This document shows, one piece after another, positions 7,709 to 16,615 of a stretch of 64,000 nucleotides of DNA. The stretch spans positions 1-64,000 of the forward strand of contig NZ_JBHUEO010000007.1 in NCBI RefSeq assembly GCF_042680885.1. The letters are read 5' to 3'. Made by a program: the position numbers and the translations under genes. Each line of letters begins with the position of its first letter. The stretch's first letter is position 1. The notes under the pieces are model-generated. The model was not told the origin of the DNA, made no database searches, and was given only the letters and a program-made list of their open reading frames with translations. The DNA comes from Siminovitchia sediminis. GTDB lineage: Bacteria; Bacillota; Bacilli; Bacillales; Bacillaceae_C.

Positions 7709-9064
7709 ATGCAGCAACATTCATTAAATCGTACGCTTACCTTTTGGCCCCTTGTCTTCCTTGGATTAGCTTTTATGACAATGATGATTATTTTTACCAC
7801 ATATGGGATTGCCTCACAAGTTACTCAAGGGATGGTACCGGCTGCATACGTCATTGTACTTGTAGCAATGCTCTTTAATGTTTACAGTTATGGAAGAATG
7901 GTCAAAGTATTCCCTTCCTCGGGAACATCGTATGCTTATGCCCAAAAAGCGATTCACCCAAATGCAGGTTTCTTTGTTGGCTGGGCAATCATGATGGATT
8001 ACTTGTTAACGCCCATGCTCAACTATTTAGTCGTTGGAATCTATTTATCAGCTGCCTTTCCGGGTGTTCCCGCCTGGATATGGATCATTTTGTTTATCGC
8101 TCTTATTACAACAATCAATGTATTCGGTTTAAAGATAGCGGCTAATGTCAATTTTTTGCTGGTGGCATTTCAAATGTTGGTTGTAGGCATCTTTGCTATT
8201 CTATGTATCAAGCAGATTGTCGGCGGAATGGGAACCGGAACATTATTTTCATCCCTGCCATTTTATCAATCGGATGCCTCATTTTCAGCTGTAACTGCAG
8301 GTGCAGCGATATTATTCCTGTCTTTCCTTGGTTTTGATACCATCACAACTTTTAGTGAAGAAACGATTAACCCGGAAAAGACTCTTCCTAGGGCAATGTT
8401 TGCAGTTGTATTAATCGGTGGAGGATTGTTCATAGCATTATCTTACATTATTCAAATGGTGTACCCGGATTTCATGAGCTTTAACGATGTGGACGCTGCG
8501 GGTTTTGAAGTGGTAGCAGCAGTTACAGGGAACTTATTCACATCTATATTTCTGGCAGGGTATATTATCGCCTGTTTTGCATCCGCAATGGTTTCACATG
8601 CCGGCATTTCCCGTTTTCTGTATGCCATGGGACGGGATGGCGTACTGCCAAAACGTTTCTTTGGCTATGTAAGTCCAAAGCGCAAAGTTCCGCTGTTCAA
8701 CATCGTTTTAGTGGGCCTTATTTCTTTACTGGCTTTAGTGCTGACAATGGATCTATTACTTGCCTTTATCAACTTCGGTGTTTTGGTTGCATTTGCTTTT
8801 GTTAATTTATCTGTGATATCACATTATTTTATCAGAAATAAACGGAGGAATTCCGTTAAGGAAGTTGTTTTATTTTTGATCCTCCCTCTTATTGGTTTCA
8901 GCATTAATGCTTGGCTTTGGACGAACTTGGAAACAAGTGCATTAATATTGGGTGGAAGCTGGCTGTTGATCGGCTTGATTTATTTGGCATTTCTCACGAA
9001 GATGTTTCGAAAACCCACCCCGCAAATGAATTTGGAGGACCATGACCAATCCAAAGCTGTGTAA
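7709..9064 (+). CDS. APC-superfamily permease, PuuP (putrescine importer)-like, copy 1
   Basis: This 451-residue membrane protein has about 12 predicted helices. The N-terminal part (IFTTYGIASQVTQGMVPAAY, SSGTSYAYAQKAIHPNAGF) matches the PuuP pattern recalled from E. coli. It should import an amine or amino acid by ion symport. It lies 44 bases after the ureohydrolase gene and is followed by an amidohydrolase, so it probably supplies their substrate. TTGGAGG at 7695-7701 fixes the start at 7709. Two more paralogues lie in the window at 20995 and 35243. Confidence 0.88.
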   Translation: MQQHSLNRTLTFWPLVFLGLAFMTMMIIFTTYGIASQVTQGMVPAAYVIVLVAMLFNVYSYGRMVKVFPSSGTSYAYAQKAIHPNAGFFVGWAIMMDYLLTPMLNYLVVGIYLSAAFPGVPAWIWIILFIALITTINVFGLKIAANVNFLLVAFQMLVVGIFAILCIKQIVGGMGTGTLFSSLPFYQSDASFSAVTAGAAILFLSFLGFDTITTFSEETINPEKTLPRAMFAVVLIGGGLFIALSYIIQMVYPDFMSFNDVDAAGFEVVAAVTGNLFTSIFLAGYIIACFASAMVSHAGISRFLYAMGRDGVLPKRFFGYVSPKRKVPLFNIVLVGLISLLALVLTMDLLLAFINFGVLVAFAFVNLSVISHYFIRNKRRNSVKEVVLFLILPLIGFSINAWLWTNLETSALILGGSWLLIGLIYLAFLTKMFRKPTPQMNLEDHDQSKAV

Positions 9065-9116
9065 AAGATTCCTATCTACCGCTAGAACAGATCATCATGG
9101 AAAGGATAAAACACAC

Positions 9117-10745
9117 ATGACGAAAAGAACAGCAGATCTCATAATAACTAGCAATGCAGTATTTACAGGGCTGTCGAATCAGCCCGAACCAGCGTCGATT
9201 GCGATTGTAAATAATAAAATATCCGCCATTGGCTCTGAGGAAGAAATAAAAAAATACGCGGGGGAGCAGACGAGGATCTTCCATTACCACGATCAGCTGG
9301 TGATGCCCGGTTTTCATGATTTCCATCTTCATATCATGCACGGCGCAGTCTCCTTATTGAGTGTAGATTTATTTTCTGCGCGCTCAGAGAATGAAGCATT
9401 AGAGATGATTGGAAAATTTGCGGAAGACAATCCAAACCATCCATGGGTAGTAGGTTTTACATGGGACTCAGGTTACTGGGAAAGTCAGAAATTGCCGGAT
9501 CGATATGCATTGGACCGTATTCTCCCTAATCGTCCTGCGGTGATGTTTCATGCAGAAGGACATTATGCATGGGTAAACTCAAAAGCACTGGAAATTGCAA
9601 ATATAAACCGGTTTACAGAAAACCCTTCCTATGGCATAATCGGCAAATTTGAAAATGGGGAACCTAACGGAATTTTATATGAAAAGGCAATGGAGTTTGT
9701 AACGAAGCATGCCTTTGATTATACGAGGGAACAAAAAGCAGCGGTTTTTCATCACTTTCTTTCTGAGGCTGCACGACTGGGAATTACCGCTGTCCATAAT
9801 ATGTACGGAACAGATTCATTGAGTGTACTGGATGACTTTGATCTATTTAAAGAATTCGAGGATAAAGGAAGACTAACCACTCGCATCCATCTTTGGCCTG
9901 CCTTAAACGGCGATTTGGCAAGTGCTGAAAAATTGCGGGAGAAATATTGCTCTGGAAAACTGCAATTTTCAGGACTAAAGCAATTTATTGATGGCGTGGT
10001 CACATCCCGTACGGCATATATGCTTGAACCCTATACTGACAAGCCGGATGAAAGGGGAGAGACTGCTTTTCCTCCGGAATTAATCAAAAAGTGGGTCGTT
10101 GATGCAGATAAAGAAGGATTTAGTGTTCGATTTCATGCCATTGGAGATGGTGCGATCCGCCTTGCTCTTGACGCATATGAAGAAGCCCGGAAAGTAAATG
10201 GGCCAAGAGACTCAAGACATGCAGTTGAACATGTGGAAGTCATTCACCCTGATGACATCTATCGGTTTAAAGAGCTTGGTGTCACAGTATCCATGCAACC
10301 CGACCACTTTGCCATGTCGGAACGGGGAGTGTATACAGAAAGGATTGGAAAAGAGCGGGAGAAGAACGTATTCCTGATCAAAACGTTATTGGATTCAGGA
10401 GCAAACATAGCATTTGGCACTGACTTTCCAATTGATATCCTCAATCCGCTTTTACAGATTTACCGGGCAGTAACAAGGGTTGACAGCAGCGGTAAAGATA
10501 TATGGCATCCGCATGAACGAATTACTCTGGCTGAGGCGCTGAAAGCCTATACCATTGGATCTGCCTATGGATCTTTCAGGGAAAATGAACTGGGGACACT
10601 GGAAGAAGGCAAACTGGCAGATATTGTTGTCCTAAAAGAAAATCCTTTTGACATTCCTGTTGAGAAGATTCCTCATGTTGAAGTTGAATTGACGGTTACT
10701 GATGGAGAAATTGTATATGAAAATACAAAAGAAACCGTAAAGTAA
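9117..10745 (+). CDS. Amidohydrolase family protein, YtcJ type, copy 1
   Basis: The 542-residue metal-dependent hydrolase belongs to the amidohydrolase-3 group. The metal motif is GFHDFHLHIMHG near residue 73, and later landmarks are HAIGDGAIRLALDAYEEA, HAVEHVEVIHPDD and FGTDFPID. The C-terminal composite domain ends with GTLEEGKLADIVVLKENPFD. It probably hydrolyses an amide or N-acyl bond of a substrate brought in by the preceding permease; the exact bond is unknown. ATG 9117 begins the conserved region; an ORF extension to 9042 would overlap the permease gene and lacks similarity. Confidence 0.86.
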   Translation: MTKRTADLIITSNAVFTGLSNQPEPASIAIVNNKISAIGSEEEIKKYAGEQTRIFHYHDQLVMPGFHDFHLHIMHGAVSLLSVDLFSARSENEALEMIGKFAEDNPNHPWVVGFTWDSGYWESQKLPDRYALDRILPNRPAVMFHAEGHYAWVNSKALEIANINRFTENPSYGIIGKFENGEPNGILYEKAMEFVTKHAFDYTREQKAAVFHHFLSEAARLGITAVHNMYGTDSLSVLDDFDLFKEFEDKGRLTTRIHLWPALNGDLASAEKLREKYCSGKLQFSGLKQFIDGVVTSRTAYMLEPYTDKPDERGETAFPPELIKKWVVDADKEGFSVRFHAIGDGAIRLALDAYEEARKVNGPRDSRHAVEHVEVIHPDDIYRFKELGVTVSMQPDHFAMSERGVYTERIGKEREKNVFLIKTLLDSGANIAFGTDFPIDILNPLLQIYRAVTRVDSSGKDIWHPHERITLAEALKAYTIGSAYGSFRENELGTLEEGKLADIVVLKENPFDIPVEKIPHVEVELTVTDGEIVYENTKETVK

Positions 10746-10751
10746 TTTAAG

Positions 10752-10794
10752 TGCACAGAGATATGGCAAATTCCATGCTCTGTGCATTTTTTTT
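10752..10794 (+). terminator. Rho-independent terminator after amidohydrolase 1
   Basis: TGCACAGAG (10752-10760) pairs with CTCTGTGCA (10778-10786), with an inner ATGG/CCAT stem, and is followed by eight T residues. It closes the first operon of the island, so the nhaC group needs its own promoter. Confidence 0.9.
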
Positions 10795-10824
10795 AGCCTG
10801 TCCTATACAATGAAATAGTATATT

Positions 10825-10910
10825 ACTTAAGTCCTGTTCAAAGTTTAAATAGTATTTTGAACGAGCTAATGCAAATCCGCAATGATTATGCATATATGAA
10901 TAACTCAAAC
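10825..10910. promoter_or_regulatory. Candidate upstream activator sites for the nhaC promoter
   Basis: GTTCAAA near 10836 and TTTGAAC near 10857 form an inverted repeat. CGCAATGATTATGCATA (about 10879-10895) resembles words in the intergenic regions beside the sigma-54 activator gene (CGCAAT...TTATGCA). The distance to the -24/-12 element (60-120 bases) suits an enhancer site. The similarity is weaker than between the two sites at 30316 and 32643. Confidence 0.4.
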
Positions 10911-10952
10911 CATCTTAGATGAAAGAAAGCGCGGTCATAACCAGTTTAAAAG

Positions 10953-10970
10953 TTGGCACACAAGTTGCAT
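10953..10970 (+). promoter_or_regulatory. Sigma-54 (-24/-12) promoter of the nhaC-led operon
   Basis: TTGGCACACAAGTTGCAT matches the consensus TTGGCAC-N5-TTGCA exactly, with GG at 10955-10956 and GC at 10967-10968. Transcription should start near 10980, 18 bases before the GGGAGG site of nhaC. It is the best sigma-54 site in the window. Confidence 0.85.
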
Positions 10971-11011
10971 TGATAAATGATAACGCTTTAATTATTTGGG
11001 AGGTACTATCC

Positions 11012-12454
11012 TTGAGTACACAACAAGAACATACAGAGAAAAGAAAACCTACTTTACTGGTTGCCCTGATTCCAATCGGTTTTATGATTATTGCTCTTTT
11101 TACCGGAATCTTCATTTACGAATCAGATCCTCATATTCCGCTCTTGCTCAGTGCAGGAGTAGCAGCCGTTGTTGCTATATCTCTTGGCTATAAATGGAAG
11201 GAAATAGAAGAAGGCATGCTGGATGCTGTCCGTTTGGCGCTTCAAGCCATTGTTATTTTGATGGTCATTGGGGCCATTATTGGCTCATGGATAGCCGGGG
11301 GAGTTGTCCCTACTATGATTTATTATGGCTTGGAGATTCTTTCCCCCGGGTATTTCCTTGTAGCTGCATGTGCCATTTGTTGTATTGTGGCCATAGCTTC
11401 AGGTAATTCCTGGACTGCAGCGGGTACTATTGGAATCGCAATTATGGGAATTGGTCATGGTCTTGGAATGAATCCTGCCATGGTGGCAGGCGCCGTAATT
11501 TCCGGTGTGTATTTTGGGGACAAAATATCTCCGCTTTCTGAAACCACGAACTTGGCACCGGGGATAGTGGGGGTAGAGTTATTTGAGCATATAAAGCATA
11601 TGCTTTATACGACAATACCTGCCCTTGTTATTGCATTAATTATATATGCAGTTATGGGTATGAAGTTTGCGGGTCAAGGAGCTGAAATCTCTGAAGTCCA
11701 ATTGCTGCAGTCACAGCTTGCTGACATTTTCACGATTTCTCCTTGGCTACTCATCGTACCCGGGTTCATCATTGTCATGATGGTTTTTAAGATTCCTGCA
11801 CTTCCGGGATTGACGATTGGTGCGTTCCTGGGAACCATGTGTGCCATCGTTGTACAAAATGTCCCATTGGGTGATGCAATCAACATTTTATATTATGGAT
11901 ATTCCATTGATACAGGAGTAGAAGTGGTGGACAGTCTCTTAAATAACGGAGGCATTGAGTCTGTTTTGTATACGGTTTCTTTAATAGTGATTGCCATGTG
12001 CTTCGGCGGCGTGTTGGAAAGGGCAGGGTTCTTTGAGGCCATTGTCCGTGGGATTATGAAGCTCGCAAAGAGTACTGGCAGCTTGATTGCGACCACTGTT
12101 GGTACAAGTATATCGGCCAATATTATCGGATGCGATCAGTACCTGTCCATCATTGTTCCGGGCCGCATGTATGCCGCAGAGTATGAACGCAGAGGGCTGA
12201 AGGCCAAAAATCTTTCCCGGGTTTTGGAAGACGCTGGTACGATGACATCGCCTCTGGTTCCATGGAACACATGCGGGGCTTTCATGGCAGCAACACTTGG
12301 AGTTGCTACATTGAGTTATTTGCCTTTTGCCTTTCTATGTTTGCTGAGCCCGATTATTTCCATTATTTATGGTTTTACAGGGTTTAAAATTGAATATAAA
12401 GATGAAGTAGCTGCCCAAGCACAAAGCAAAGCAAAACACCATGCAGCCGGTTAA
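11012..12454 (+). CDS. nhaC: NhaC-type Na+/H+ antiporter
   Basis: This 480-residue protein has about 11-12 membrane helices. Family landmarks are GNSWTAAGTIGIAIMGIG, SGVYFGDKISPLSETTNLAP and GTMTSPLVPWNTCGAF, the last two typical of NhaC. Some members exchange organic acids or amines rather than only Na+ for H+. Being the first gene behind a sigma-54 promoter in a catabolic operon suggests a role tied to substrate or product exchange, or to pH balance during amine use. The start is TTG 11012, eight bases after GGGAGG (10998-11003). The longer frame from 10919 overlaps the promoter and is not used. Confidence 0.9.
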   Translation: MSTQQEHTEKRKPTLLVALIPIGFMIIALFTGIFIYESDPHIPLLLSAGVAAVVAISLGYKWKEIEEGMLDAVRLALQAIVILMVIGAIIGSWIAGGVVPTMIYYGLEILSPGYFLVAACAICCIVAIASGNSWTAAGTIGIAIMGIGHGLGMNPAMVAGAVISGVYFGDKISPLSETTNLAPGIVGVELFEHIKHMLYTTIPALVIALIIYAVMGMKFAGQGAEISEVQLLQSQLADIFTISPWLLIVPGFIIVMMVFKIPALPGLTIGAFLGTMCAIVVQNVPLGDAINILYYGYSIDTGVEVVDSLLNNGGIESVLYTVSLIVIAMCFGGVLERAGFFEAIVRGIMKLAKSTGSLIATTVGTSISANIIGCDQYLSIIVPGRMYAAEYERRGLKAKNLSRVLEDAGTMTSPLVPWNTCGAFMAATLGVATLSYLPFAFLCLLSPIISIIYGFTGFKIEYKDEVAAQAQSKAKHHAAG

Positions 12455-12563
12455 TACGGCTGCTTGTCCTTTCAGTAAAATTAACTAAAATTTAATTCTT
12501 TTCAAACATGATAGCGATTGCCGTAAATTACAAAACCCGTCGGAAGGGAGAGGATAGGGTTCG

Positions 12564-12800
12564 ATGAAGGAGATGATCTTAAGTCCTTGTAATGGTATTT
12601 TGGTTGCCTTTTACATTCGTGAAGACCTTGTTCAAAAAAGCTGTTCAACATTTTTAAAAATTAAACAAGAAGATGGCACCATCATTGAATGCAGAAAAAC
12701 ATATCCTGGGAAGGTGGCATCAGTAGAAGTAAGAGAGGGGGAGGAAGTCGTGAAAGGAATGGTGTTGGCATATGTAGAAGAGTATGCTATTGAAATTTAA
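12564..12800 (+). CDS. Small stand-alone biotin/lipoyl-like domain protein
   Basis: The protein has 78 residues. The second half (YPGKVASVEVREGEEVVKGMVLAYVEE) has the pattern of a biotinyl/lipoyl barrel strand pair (GxV..i.V..Gd.V..G..L). No classical MKM or DKA modification motif stands at the hairpin; the nearest lysine is in CRKTYPGK. It may therefore be an unmodified hammerhead domain or use an atypical lysine. It lies between nhaC and a potD gene on the same strand and is probably co-transcribed. GGGAGAGG at about 12546-12553 precedes ATG 12564. Function unknown. Confidence 0.65.
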   Translation: MKEMILSPCNGILVAFYIREDLVQKSCSTFLKIKQEDGTIIECRKTYPGKVASVEVREGEEVVKGMVLAYVEEYAIEI

Positions 12801-12863
12801 TAAATGAGGCTGGCTTTAAAAATACTTTCATAGAGATTTATACATTAAAGGGGGAATGTACAA

Positions 12864-13910
12864 ATGAAATGTAAAAAAGTTAGTTTACTTTCACTAGTAT
12901 TGGCAGTTATGCTGGTCATTGCAGGATGCGGAGGCAGCAGCGCCGGAAGCAAGAATGAAAATGAAGTCAATATTTTAAACTGGTCTGAATATTTGCCGGA
13001 TCATCTTATTGAGCAGTTTGAAGAAGAAACAGGGATCAAGGTCAATTATAGTACCATCTCGTCCAATGAAGAACTGGTAGCCAAGCTAAACGTTGGAAAT
13101 GCTACCTACGATTTGGCAGTCCCTTCTACTTACTTTGTTGAAGTGCTGATCAAACAAGGAATGCTGGAAAAAATCAATAAGGAAAACATCCCAAACTTGA
13201 AAAATATTGATGAACGTTACTTAGGCTGGGATTTTGATCCCGATGATGAGTATTCTGTTCCATATATGTGGGGAACAGAAGTGATTGCTTATAATGAGGA
13301 ATTGGTAGATTTTGATATTAAAAGCTATAAGGATTTGTTTAACCCTGAATTGGAAAACAGCCTTGTTGTCGTAGATGATCCAAGAACTATGCTCGGAGCC
13401 ATGCTCGCAATGCTGGGTTATTCTCCCAACAGTACGAATGAGGAAGAAATTATGGCTGCTGGCGAGGAATTAAAAAAGCTTATGCCGAATATAAAAGCTT
13501 TTGACAGCGATAGTCCCAAAAACCTTTTAGTGAGCGGGGAAGTCAAAGCCGGAGTCGTCTATGGTGCTGAAGCTGCTCTTGCAATGAGGGAAAACCCAAG
13601 CATTAAGGTAGTTATACCAGAGGATCATTTAAGCTTATGGCAAGATAATTTTGTCATTCCAAAAGATGCGCCGAATAAAGAGAACGCGGAAAAGTTCATT
13701 AATTTTATCCTTCAGCCGGAAGTAAGCAAAGAAATCACAATGGATTATCCATACCACAATCCGAATAAAGAGGCATTAAAACTGTTGCCTGAAGAGGTGC
13801 AGCAGGAGCTCCAATTAACGGATGAAGAGTATGAGAGAGGCTCGCATGCAGTAGATGTGGGGGAAGCCATCCAATATTATGACCGTGCATGGTCTGAAGT
13901 AAAGCAATAA
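12864..13910 (+). CDS. potD: Spermidine/putrescine-type substrate-binding lipoprotein (PotD paralogue 1)
   Basis: The 348-residue protein has a lipoprotein signal ending in LVIAGC, so it would be anchored outside the membrane. The mature part starts VNILNWSEYLPDHLIEQFEE, the hallmark of PotD/PotF binding proteins, and ends DVGEAIQYYDRAWSEVKQ. No permease or ATPase gene adjoins it. It probably delivers ligand to the potABC system encoded at 27398-30156 on the other strand. GGGGGAA lies before ATG 12864. The ligand could be a polyamine or a derivative. Confidence 0.9.
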   Translation: MKCKKVSLLSLVLAVMLVIAGCGGSSAGSKNENEVNILNWSEYLPDHLIEQFEEETGIKVNYSTISSNEELVAKLNVGNATYDLAVPSTYFVEVLIKQGMLEKINKENIPNLKNIDERYLGWDFDPDDEYSVPYMWGTEVIAYNEELVDFDIKSYKDLFNPELENSLVVVDDPRTMLGAMLAMLGYSPNSTNEEEIMAAGEELKKLMPNIKAFDSDSPKNLLVSGEVKAGVVYGAEAALAMRENPSIKVVIPEDHLSLWQDNFVIPKDAPNKENAEKFINFILQPEVSKEITMDYPYHNPNKEALKLLPEEVQQELQLTDEEYERGSHAVDVGEAIQYYDRAWSEVKQ

Positions 13911-13950
13911 AAGCTAGGTCGATGGTACACGTACTAGAAGGAGTGGAAGC

Positions 13951-15228
13951 ATGATCAATAAAACGTTATGGGGCGCAACAGCGAATGAGCATAAAAGAAG
14001 GCCTGTGCAACAGGGAGAAGAAACGTGTGATGTAGTCATCATAGGGGGAGGTTTTACAGGCCTGTCCGTTGCGTACCATTTACAGCAAAGGAATGTCAAA
14101 ACCATCGTACTTGAGGCAAACACGGTGGGGTCCGGAGCCAGCGGAAGAAATGGCGGAGAAGTATTAATCGGTTATGTAAAGACGATGCAGGCGCTGGCCG
14201 AGAAGTACGGCAATGATGCAGCCGGACAGATGTTTCAAATGTCCATTGACAGTATTGATTTAATTGAGGGAATTATTGATCAAGAGGAAATACAGTGTGA
14301 TTTTTTCCGGAATGGGAATTTGCTGGCAGCCTATAAACCTTCCCACTTAGATGGTTTACGGAGGGAACAGGAGTTTTTATACAAGGAATACGGTTTTGAA
14401 ACAAAAATCTTGGAAAGATCCGAAATGCGTACAGAAGTAGATTCTGACTTCTATCATGGAGCTCAAATTGATGAAAAAAGTGCCATCTTTCATCCGTTGA
14501 ACTACTGCCTTGGTTTGGCAAATGCTGTAGAAAAGTACGGAGGTACGATATATGAACATTCAGAGGCCATCCGTATAAAACGTGAATCTCACGATAAGGT
14601 CATCGTTGAGACCAATAATGGGCGAATTGTTGCCAAACAAGTTGGAATGTTCGTTAACGCCTACACAACGGGTGTACACAAGCAGATTCAAAAATCTGTT
14701 GTTCCTGTAGAAAGTATTGTGCTGGCTACCGAGCAACTGCCTGAAGATTTATGTAAACAGCTGATAAAACATAACCGGGCAGCAAGTGATACAAAAAACC
14801 TGTTATATTATTTTAGGCTGTCTGCTGACAACCGTATGGTATTTGGAGGTTCCGGCCGGACGGCAACCAAAAGGGATGCACGTATGCTGTTTGAAAATTT
14901 GCAGGCAGGAATGGTGGATGTGTTCCCGGCGTTAAAGGATGCCAAGGTGGAATACACCTGGAGCGGAAAAGTTGGTTTTACGATTGAAAGAATTCCATAT
15001 ATTGGCCAGTTGGAGGATGGTACCCACTTTGCCTTTGGATATGCAGGACACGGGGCGGCCATGTCAACCTTGCTGGGCAAAATTGTTGCCTTAAATATGC
15101 TAAATGAAGGAGACATAAACAACCCTCTGGACCGCTCGAATTTAAAGCCGATCCCCTTTCACCGGATGAACGCCACCGGGTTGGGTATCATGAAATATTA
15201 CTTTAAATTTTTAGATTATATCTCTTGA
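13951..15228 (+). CDS. FAD-dependent amine oxidoreductase, PuuB (gamma-glutamylputrescine oxidase)-like
   Basis: The 425-residue protein belongs to the DAO family. The start TLWGATANEHKRRPVQQGEE is the PuuB-type lead-in. The dinucleotide-binding motif is VVIIGGGFTGLSVAYHL (28-44), and SGASGRNGGEV at about 64-74 is the second FAD-contact motif. FGYAGHGAAMSTLLGK near the C terminus is also typical. It would oxidise a primary or N-acylated amine to an aldehyde with release of ammonia and peroxide. No gamma-glutamylputrescine synthetase is encoded nearby, so the substrate may be an N-acetyl rather than a gamma-glutamyl polyamine. AAGGAG precedes ATG 13951. Confidence 0.88.
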   Translation: MINKTLWGATANEHKRRPVQQGEETCDVVIIGGGFTGLSVAYHLQQRNVKTIVLEANTVGSGASGRNGGEVLIGYVKTMQALAEKYGNDAAGQMFQMSIDSIDLIEGIIDQEEIQCDFFRNGNLLAAYKPSHLDGLRREQEFLYKEYGFETKILERSEMRTEVDSDFYHGAQIDEKSAIFHPLNYCLGLANAVEKYGGTIYEHSEAIRIKRESHDKVIVETNNGRIVAKQVGMFVNAYTTGVHKQIQKSVVPVESIVLATEQLPEDLCKQLIKHNRAASDTKNLLYYFRLSADNRMVFGGSGRTATKRDARMLFENLQAGMVDVFPALKDAKVEYTWSGKVGFTIERIPYIGQLEDGTHFAFGYAGHGAAMSTLLGKIVALNMLNEGDINNPLDRSNLKPIPFHRMNATGLGIMKYYFKFLDYIS

Positions 15229-15249
15229 GGGGAAAGAAGGATCGAACCA

Positions 15250-16335
15250 ATGATTAACCAACTGGATCTAGAAGGAACACCAAGAGAAATAGGTGAAAAA
15301 CATGGCCGTGAAGGAAAGGAACAGATTCAGGTCAGTCTTGAAAGCTATGAAAAACTCTTTTACGGTTTTCATCAAATCAGCTGGAAGGAAGCGCGTGATC
15401 GAGCGCTCGATCATCTAAAGGCTATTGAAGACTATGACAACGAGCTGATTGAGGAGATGGAAGGTGTTGCAAAAGGGGCCGGAGTGGATTTCGAAGATAT
15501 TTTGACATTAAATTCCCGAAGTGAGATTGCACTTACAGGCAGAAAAGACAGGATGTTTTCCGACGGGTGTACGTCGATTGCTGTCTCAGCACCTTCCAGC
15601 AGCGAAACAATAATTGGCCAAAACTGGGATTGGAGGGGCAGCCAGATTGCGAGTCTTCTGCTGCTTCGCATAAAACAAAAAGGAAAGCCGGATATTACGA
15701 TGGTCACTGAGGGAGGGATTATTGGAAAAATCGGCTGTAACTCTGCTGGTATAGCTGTCTGCCTGAATGCATTAATCACAGACAAGAAGTCCAATCATGT
15801 ACCGATACACCTTGGTTTAAGAGCAGTATTAAATTCTGACTCCCTGCACGAAGCACTTTCAAAAGTGGATGGCGGACAAATGGCTTCTGCCGCAAACTTT
15901 TTGATTGCAAGTCATGAAGGGGAAGGGCGTGCTCTTGCGGCCAATGTAGAAGTTTCTCCTTTTGGGATAGATGTTATGGCAGAACCAAATGGGGTTGTCG
16001 TTCATTCCAATCACATCCTTTCGAGTAAGCTGCCTGAGCGGCTTACAGATCTGAATGAATTTAAGAATGTTGACTCGCTGATCAGGAAACTCCGTGCAGA
16101 GCAGCTGGTCCATACCGCGCTTGCCAACGGTGAAATGATTAATGAGAACAGCTTTAAGAAATGGTTCACTGACACATTTAATTATCCGAACTCTATTAAT
16201 CACTTTCGGAATCCCAATGTACCGGAGCACCGGCGTAATGAAACAGTATTTTCTATCATTATGAATCTGTCTAAAAAAAGAATTTTGTTTTGCACGGGAA
16301 ATCCGGTCTTGGATGGTTATCAAGAGGTTGAATAG
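15250..16335 (+). CDS. C45-family autoproteolytic acyltransferase/hydrolase (penicillin acyltransferase-like)
   Basis: The 361-residue protein is of the acyl-CoA:6-aminopenicillanate acyltransferase type, an Ntn hydrolase. The expected self-cleavage point lies before Cys107 in SDGCTSIAVS, and IGQNWDWRG follows with the usual spacing. The N-terminal lead GTPREIGEKHGREGKEQI is typical of the family. Known members hydrolyse or transfer acyl groups on amines. In this operon, 21 bases after the FAD oxidoreductase, removal of an acyl group from an N-acyl amine or N-acyl amino acid is a reasonable inference. Other C45 substrates cannot be excluded. Confidence 0.82.
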   Translation: MINQLDLEGTPREIGEKHGREGKEQIQVSLESYEKLFYGFHQISWKEARDRALDHLKAIEDYDNELIEEMEGVAKGAGVDFEDILTLNSRSEIALTGRKDRMFSDGCTSIAVSAPSSSETIIGQNWDWRGSQIASLLLLRIKQKGKPDITMVTEGGIIGKIGCNSAGIAVCLNALITDKKSNHVPIHLGLRAVLNSDSLHEALSKVDGGQMASAANFLIASHEGEGRALAANVEVSPFGIDVMAEPNGVVVHSNHILSSKLPERLTDLNEFKNVDSLIRKLRAEQLVHTALANGEMINENSFKKWFTDTFNYPNSINHFRNPNVPEHRRNETVFSIIMNLSKKRILFCTGNPVLDGYQEVE

Positions 16336-16426
16336 AGATTCCAAAGAGATCGGGCTGGGGCATAAACGAAAAGATTCAAGCTGCCGACGAACATATACTG
16401 CATGAGCCTTGAAATATACACAATCT

Positions 16427-16520
16427 CTGCAGGAGGAAAGGCCCCGGTGAGCCCTGCAGTGCAGTAGTAGAAGGAAGCTCACCGGCCTCCCGCGGAAAGA
16501 GAAATCTTTTCCGGAGACGG
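16427..16520 (+). repeat. Dispersed intergenic hairpin repeat, copy A
   Basis: This stretch can fold through CCGGTGAGC (16444-16452) and GCTCACCGG (16477-16485). It aligns over about 80 bases with the reverse complement of 24543-24623, sharing the words GGAGGAAAG, the stem positions and GCCTCCC followed by a GAA-rich end. It fills most of the 280-base gap between the C45 gene and the GNAT-nitrilase gene. Confidence 0.6.
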
Positions 16521-16615
16521 TGGTATCGGTCAGTTTGGATGTGTCTTTGATTAAAAACATTTTTGTCTAAGCCTTTTTGATTAAAATATTTCCTGAAAGG
16601 AAGCTGAATTTACTT

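Noticed and set aside
10919..11011. Upstream in-frame extension of nhaC
   Set aside because: It spans the sigma-54 promoter and has no ribosome site; TTG 11012 with GGGAGG is far better.
13951..15228. The FAD oxidoreductase as glycine oxidase ThiO for the thi operon
   Set aside because: The PuuB-type N terminus and the polyamine context argue against it, and it is 28 kb from the thi genes.
15859..16560. Long minus-strand frame of 233 codons opposite the C45 gene
   Set aside because: It is a shadow of the real gene, with no ribosome site and no recognisable protein pattern.
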